From an uncultured Lachnospiraceae bacterium (GTDB lineage Bacteria > Bacillota > Clostridia > Lachnospirales > Lachnospiraceae), in assembly GCA_910578115.1 (NCBI GenBank), contig CAJTPO010000017.1, positions 13,638 through 77,637 on the forward strand: 64,000 bases of DNA. Reading direction: 5' to 3'. This document shows, one piece after another, positions 60,644-64,000 of this stretch. The position numbers were made by a program, and so were the translations under genes. The notes under the pieces were generated by a model, which saw only the letters and a list, made by a program, of their open reading frames with translations, did no database searches and was not told the DNA's origin. The stretch's first letter is position 1. Each line of letters opens with the position of its first letter.

Positions 60644-61159
60644 ATGGCAGAAGCAAATTGGTATGTTGTTCATACTTATTCCGGGTATGAGAACAAAGTG
60701 AAAGCCAACATTGAGAAGACGATCGAGAACAGACATCTCGAAGAAGAGATCCTGGAAGTCAGAGTGCCTTTGCAGGATGTTGTAGAGATGAAGAACGGTG
60801 CACGCAGGACTGTTCAGAAGAAGATGTTTCCGGGTTATGTTCTGGTCAATATGGTCATGAATGACGATACGTGGTATGTCGTAAGGAATACCAGAGGCGT
60901 TACAGGATTTGTCGGGCCGGGAAGCAAGCCGGTGCCGCTTACCGAGGCGGAGATGAAACCGCTTGGCATTAAGGTTGAGAATGTGAGTGTTGACTTTGCG
61001 GAGGGTGATACCATAGCGGTGGTTGCCGGTGTCTGGAAGGATACGATCGGAGTTGTTCAGCGGATAGATTTCAGTAAACAGACAGCAACCATTAATGTGG
61101 AGCTGTTTGGCAGGGAAACGCCGGTGGAGATCAGTTTCGCGGAAGTCAGAAGAATGTAA
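60644..61159 (+). CDS. nusG: Transcription antitermination/pausing factor NusG
   Basis: This 171-residue protein shows the NGN domain (WYVVHTYSGYENKVKANIE; RKMFPGYVLVNM-like segment QKKMFPGYVLVNM) and the C-terminal KOW domain (FAEGDTIAVVAGVWKDTIGVV). NusG binds RNA polymerase and modulates pausing, Rho and ribosome coupling. Length and order are standard. AGAAAGG precedes the start, and the next gene is rplK after a 157-bp leader with a hairpin. Confidence 0.97.
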   Translation: MAEANWYVVHTYSGYENKVKANIEKTIENRHLEEEILEVRVPLQDVVEMKNGARRTVQKKMFPGYVLVNMVMNDDTWYVVRNTRGVTGFVGPGSKPVPLTEAEMKPLGIKVENVSVDFAEGDTIAVVAGVWKDTIGVVQRIDFSKQTATINVELFGRETPVEISFAEVRRM

Positions 61160-61226
61160 ATGATATTTATTCCGTTTTGACGGATTAGATATACTGTGGG
61201 AGTTTGATTTCGACGGTGCCGAAAGC

Positions 61227-61255
61227 GAAAGAATCTGCTGACGCTGGATTCTTTC
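61227..61255 (+). promoter_or_regulatory. Hairpin in the rplK leader
   Basis: Perfect 9-bp stem GAAAGAATC/GATTCTTTC (61227-61235, 61247-61255) between nusG and rplK. There is no T-run, so it is more likely a processing or autoregulatory element than a terminator. Confidence 0.5.
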
Positions 61256-61316
61256 AGGGTGGACTGCCAAAACCGAAATTACACGCCCGTACCACATTAT
61301 ATTAGGAGGTGCCATT

Positions 61317-61742
61317 ATGGCAAAGAAAGTTACAGGATATATTAAGTTACAGATTCCTGCTGGCAAAGCTACGCCAGCGCCGCCGGTTGGTCCTGCACTT
61401 GGACAGCATGGCGTTAACATCGTTGAATTCACGAAGCAGTTCAACGCGAGAACAGCCGATAAGGGTGATGTGATCATTCCGGTTGTTATTACGGTTTATG
61501 CAGACAGAAGCTTCAGTTTCATCACGAAGACTCCCCCTGCAGCAGTTCTTTTGAAGAAAGCATGCAATATCAAATCCGGATCTGCGGTTCCCAATAAGAC
61601 GAAGGTTGCCACGATTTCCAAGGCGAAGCTTCAGGAGATCGCTGAGACTAAGATGCCCGATTTGAATGCCGCAAGCCTTGAAGCAGCGATGAGCATGATC
61701 GCCGGAACTGCAAGAAGCATGGGTATTACAGTAGAAGAGTAA
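61317..61742 (+). CDS. rplK: Ribosomal protein uL11
   Basis: This 141-residue protein has the N-terminal domain (KLQIPAGKATPAPPVGPALG, GVNIVEFTKQFNART) and the rRNA-binding C-terminal domain (KTPPAAVLLKKACNIKSGS). L11 shapes the GTPase-associated centre of the 50S subunit and is needed for the RelA/Rel stringent response. AGGAGG precedes the ATG; it is 13 bp from rplA. Confidence 0.98.
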   Translation: MAKKVTGYIKLQIPAGKATPAPPVGPALGQHGVNIVEFTKQFNARTADKGDVIIPVVITVYADRSFSFITKTPPAAVLLKKACNIKSGSAVPNKTKVATISKAKLQEIAETKMPDLNAASLEAAMSMIAGTARSMGITVEE

Positions 61743-61755
61743 TGGAGGATTTGAC

Positions 61756-62445
61756 ATGAAACATGGTAAAAAGTATGCAGAAGCGGCGAAGCTGGTAGAT
61801 CGTGGCACTCTGTACGATACAGCGGATGCGATCGCTCTGGTGAAGAAGACAGCAACAGCTAAATTTGATGAGACGGTAGAAGTTCATATTAAGACCGGAT
61901 GTGACGGACGTCATGCGGAACAGCAGGTTCGCGGTGCGGTTGTACTGCCTAACGGCACAGGTAAGACTGTTAAGGTACTGGTATTTGCCAAAGGAGATAA
62001 GATCGCCGAGGCTGAGGCGGCAGGAGCCGATCACGTAGGCGGAGACGAGTTGATCCCCAGAATCCAGAATGATGGATGGCTTGATTTTGATGTGGTAGTT
62101 GCCACACCTGACATGATGGGTGTTGTTGGCCGTCTTGGTAAGATCCTTGGACCGAAAGGTTTGATGCCGAATCCGAAGGCAGGCACGGTTACAATGGACG
62201 TTACGAAAGCGATCAATGATATTAAGGCAGGTAAGATTGAGTACAGACTGGACAAGGCGAATATCATTCATGTTCCGGTGGGTAAGGTTTCTTTCGAGGA
62301 GGCTAAGCTGCAGGAGAACATTGATGCCTTGATGGAGGCGGTTGTCAAGGCAAGACCGTCGGCATTGAAAGGTCAGTATTTAAGAAGTATTACATTGGCA
62401 ACCACTATGGGTCCTGGTGTAAAGGTTAACACAGCCAAATATTAA
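61756..62445 (+). CDS. rplA: Ribosomal protein uL1
   Basis: The 229-residue protein contains the L1 signatures TVEVHIKTGCDGRHAEQQVR, FAKGDKIAEAEAAGADHVGG and IGKILGPKGLMPNPKAGTVT (as GKILGPKGLMPNPKAGTVT). L1 forms the mobile stalk of the 50S subunit and usually represses its own operon mRNA. A terminator follows at once, and rplJ/rplL do not come next, unlike the common order. Confidence 0.98.
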   Translation: MKHGKKYAEAAKLVDRGTLYDTADAIALVKKTATAKFDETVEVHIKTGCDGRHAEQQVRGAVVLPNGTGKTVKVLVFAKGDKIAEAEAAGADHVGGDELIPRIQNDGWLDFDVVVATPDMMGVVGRLGKILGPKGLMPNPKAGTVTMDVTKAINDIKAGKIEYRLDKANIIHVPVGKVSFEEAKLQENIDALMEAVVKARPSALKGQYLRSITLATTMGPGVKVNTAKY

Positions 62446-62456
62446 TTTTTATAAAA

Positions 62457-62490
62457 GGGATTCCTGTCGGAGACGGTGGGAATCTTTTTT
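62457..62490 (+). terminator. Terminator after rplA
   Basis: GGATTCC/GGGAATC stem followed by TTTTTT, 15 bases after the stop. Confidence 0.75.
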
Positions 62491-62550
62491 CTATCATGGT
62501 GTATCGGCTGCTGTGTGGGTGCCTGTGCAGATGACAGCGAAGAGGAGATA

Positions 62551-63825
62551 ATGAGAAAACAAAGACGTAAAAAGAAGTCAAAGTTCATACGGCCATTCTG
62601 TATCACCCTGATCGTTGTCGTGACGATCGGTCTTTTTGCCATGTTTTCTTATTTATGGATCATAGAACCGGCCAGACCAAAGGACACCAGCCATTTTCAG
62701 CTGGCAAGGAGAAAGCTTGAACAGGATGTGGTGGGTCCGGGGATAGTGCGGGAGGATGAACAGGAACAGATCAATGAGATTTTAAACAGTAACAATAAGT
62801 ACACGGATATTTTAAATGATTCGAATTACATGGAGCAGAATAACATCTATGCGAAGGAGGCAGGGGATTCGGCGCAGGTGTCAATTGCTTTTGCCGGTGA
62901 TATTCTGTTTGATACGAATTATGCGATTATGAGTAAAGTCCTGCAAAGCGGCGGGGATATTGCCGGTGGCATTGCGCCTTCTCTGCTCAGTGAGATGAAG
63001 AGCGTGGATATTATGGTTCTTAACAACGAATTCCCGTATTCCGACAGGGGGACGCCGATGCCGGAGAAACAGTTTACTTTTCGGGCGAAGCCGGCAGCTG
63101 TTTCGTATTTGGGGGATATGGGAGTTGATCTTGTATCGCTGGCGAATAATCATGCCTATGATTATGGTGAACAGGCATTTTTGGATACGATGGATGTTCT
63201 GCGGGAGGCCGGCATCACATATATGGGAGCCGGGCGCGATCTTGAAGAAGCGCGCAGACCGGTGTATTATATTATCAATAACATGAAAATTGCTTTTGTG
63301 GCGGCAACGCAGATTGAAAGGCTGGATAATCCTGATACGAAGGGAGCTACGGAAACTTCTGCGGGCGTGTTCAGATGCTGGAATGGTGAGAATCTGCTTG
63401 CGGCTGTCAGGGAGGCGAAGGAGAACAGCGATTTTGTGATCGTGTTCCTGCATTGGGGGACTGAGAACACGGAGACCATCGACTGGGCGCAGGAAAAGCA
63501 GGCTCCGGAGGTCGTGGAGGCGGGCGCCGATCTGATCATTGGGGCGCATCCGCACTGTTTACAGCCGATCAGTATCATAAACGGCGTGCCGGTCGTATAC
63601 AGTCTGGGAAATTTCTGGTTTAACTCAAAGACTGTGGATACAGGCATGGTCAAGGTAATATTGGATGAAAACGGCCTGAAGAGCCTGCAGTTTGTTCCCT
63701 GTCTGCAGAGTGGCTGTACGACATCGCTGGTTCAGGGAGAGGAAAAGAACAGAATTCTGGATTATATGCGCGAACTGTCCACCGGCGTGCAGATTGATGA
63801 GGATGGTTATATTATCAGAAGGTAG
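62551..63825 (+). CDS. CapA-like membrane-anchored protein 2
   Basis: This 424-residue protein has a very basic N-terminus (MRKQRRKKKSKF), one membrane anchor (FCITLIVVVTIGLFAMFSYLW) and a linker. The CapA domain shows ISIAFAGDILFDTNYAI, LNNEFPYSDRGT, LVSLANNHAYDYGE, FVIVFLHWGTENTE and LIIGAHPHCLQPIS. The Asp, Asn-Glu, Asn-His and His-Pro-His residues fit the metallophosphatase-like site. GAGGAG stands three to five bases before ATG 62551. It is a paralogue of the protein at 36419 and occupies the place where rplJ-rplL often follow rplA. Confidence 0.85.
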   Translation: MRKQRRKKKSKFIRPFCITLIVVVTIGLFAMFSYLWIIEPARPKDTSHFQLARRKLEQDVVGPGIVREDEQEQINEILNSNNKYTDILNDSNYMEQNNIYAKEAGDSAQVSIAFAGDILFDTNYAIMSKVLQSGGDIAGGIAPSLLSEMKSVDIMVLNNEFPYSDRGTPMPEKQFTFRAKPAAVSYLGDMGVDLVSLANNHAYDYGEQAFLDTMDVLREAGITYMGAGRDLEEARRPVYYIINNMKIAFVAATQIERLDNPDTKGATETSAGVFRCWNGENLLAAVREAKENSDFVIVFLHWGTENTETIDWAQEKQAPEVVEAGADLIIGAHPHCLQPISIINGVPVVYSLGNFWFNSKTVDTGMVKVILDENGLKSLQFVPCLQSGCTTSLVQGEEKNRILDYMRELSTGVQIDEDGYIIRR

Positions 63826-63950
63826 AGGAAGCCGCCGGTAACGTTGTTCGTGGTATGATGATACAGGATAAGGATGTTTGGGAAAAGTATGGCGGGTTGA
63901 AACTTTTTGCCAATATAAATCGTATTATAGTTGACAACATTGGAAATTTC

Positions 63951-63998
63951 GTTACTATGAAAGTCTTCGACTTTCACAGCATGGATGGCCATGCGGCC
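63951..63998 (+). repeat. 48-bp dispersed palindromic repeat, copy 2
   Basis: It is identical to 33507-33554 except for one base. It is cut close to the window edge, so the full unit may be longer. Confidence 0.85.
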
Positions 63999-64000
63999 CG

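Noticed and set aside
63807..63992. 61-codon minus-strand frame at the window end
   Set aside because: It overlaps the CapA-like gene end and the 48-bp repeat and has no coding signature.
1..64000. CRISPR arrays, tRNA or rRNA genes
   Set aside because: No regularly spaced direct repeats and no cloverleaf or rRNA signatures were noticed anywhere. Short tRNA genes could be missed by eye, but none was seen in the intergenic spaces.

Overview
The window reads as a chromosomal segment of a Gram-positive anaerobe of the class Clostridia, most likely family Lachnospiraceae. Indications are the strong AGGAGG-type ribosome binding sites, heterodimeric ABC exporters, PadR/DUF1700 pairs, a DUF3160 lipoprotein, a Hol_Tox-like type I toxin and the L33-SecE-NusG-L11-L1 block. 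The genus cannot be fixed by reading alone. Most of the window is moderately GC-rich housekeeping or membrane genes. The polysaccharide locus (about 7.3-23 kb) is visibly more AT-rich, as expected of an exchangeable surface locus.

Layout. 1-2.6 kb is a scar zone: the tail of a large serine recombinase abuts a 5'-truncated polysaccharide deacetylase, followed by an IS-like end, a frameshifted AbiF/Abi_2 HEPN toxin gene with its upstream structured RNA, and a second deacetylase remnant. 2.6-6.5 kb encodes a heterodimeric ABC multidrug-type exporter. 7.0-23.0 kb is a surface-polysaccharide locus behind an XRE regulator and palindromic operators: glycosyltransferase, ABC export pair, LicD, CDP-sugar/polyol cytidylyltransferase, SDR epimerase, a TagF-HAD fusion, two giant YfhO-type membrane proteins and an acyltransferase. 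23.5-26.8 kb is carB. 26.8-29.8 kb is a structured leader and an ABC-2 exporter operon. 30-33.5 kb holds a DUF4143 ATPase and a PadR-DUF1700 operon. 33.9-37.9 kb holds a DUF3160 lipoprotein and a CapA-like protein. 38 kb carries a type I toxin-antitoxin locus next to an NSS-family transporter. 40-55.6 kb is mixed housekeeping and cell-surface genes (kinase, NYN-LOTUS protein, lipoprotein, acyltransferase, glycosyltransferase, HisC, GH20 hexosaminidase, methyltransferase, Hsp33, NadE). 56.8-59.8 kb has an acyl-CoA carboxyltransferase under a palindromic operator and a FliD-like protein. 60.2-62.4 kb is rpmG-secE-nusG-rplK-rplA, followed by a second CapA-like gene.

The standout is that three consecutive genes at the end of the polysaccharide locus each contain an uninterrupted run of exactly nine G: both YfhO-like genes and the acyltransferase gene. 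Losing or gaining one G terminates both YfhO frames. In the acyltransferase gene, two ATGs in different frames lie just upstream, so G9 and G8 would use different starts and G10 would be off. This is the architecture of slipped-strand phase-variable (contingency) genes, and it suggests combinatorial switching of surface-glycan decoration. Other notable items are the AbiF toxin-RNA module, the type I toxin-antitoxin locus with an orphan second copy of its leader, a candidate regulatory leader (hairpins, 25-codon ORF, terminator) before an ABC exporter, and several families of palindromic dispersed repeats.
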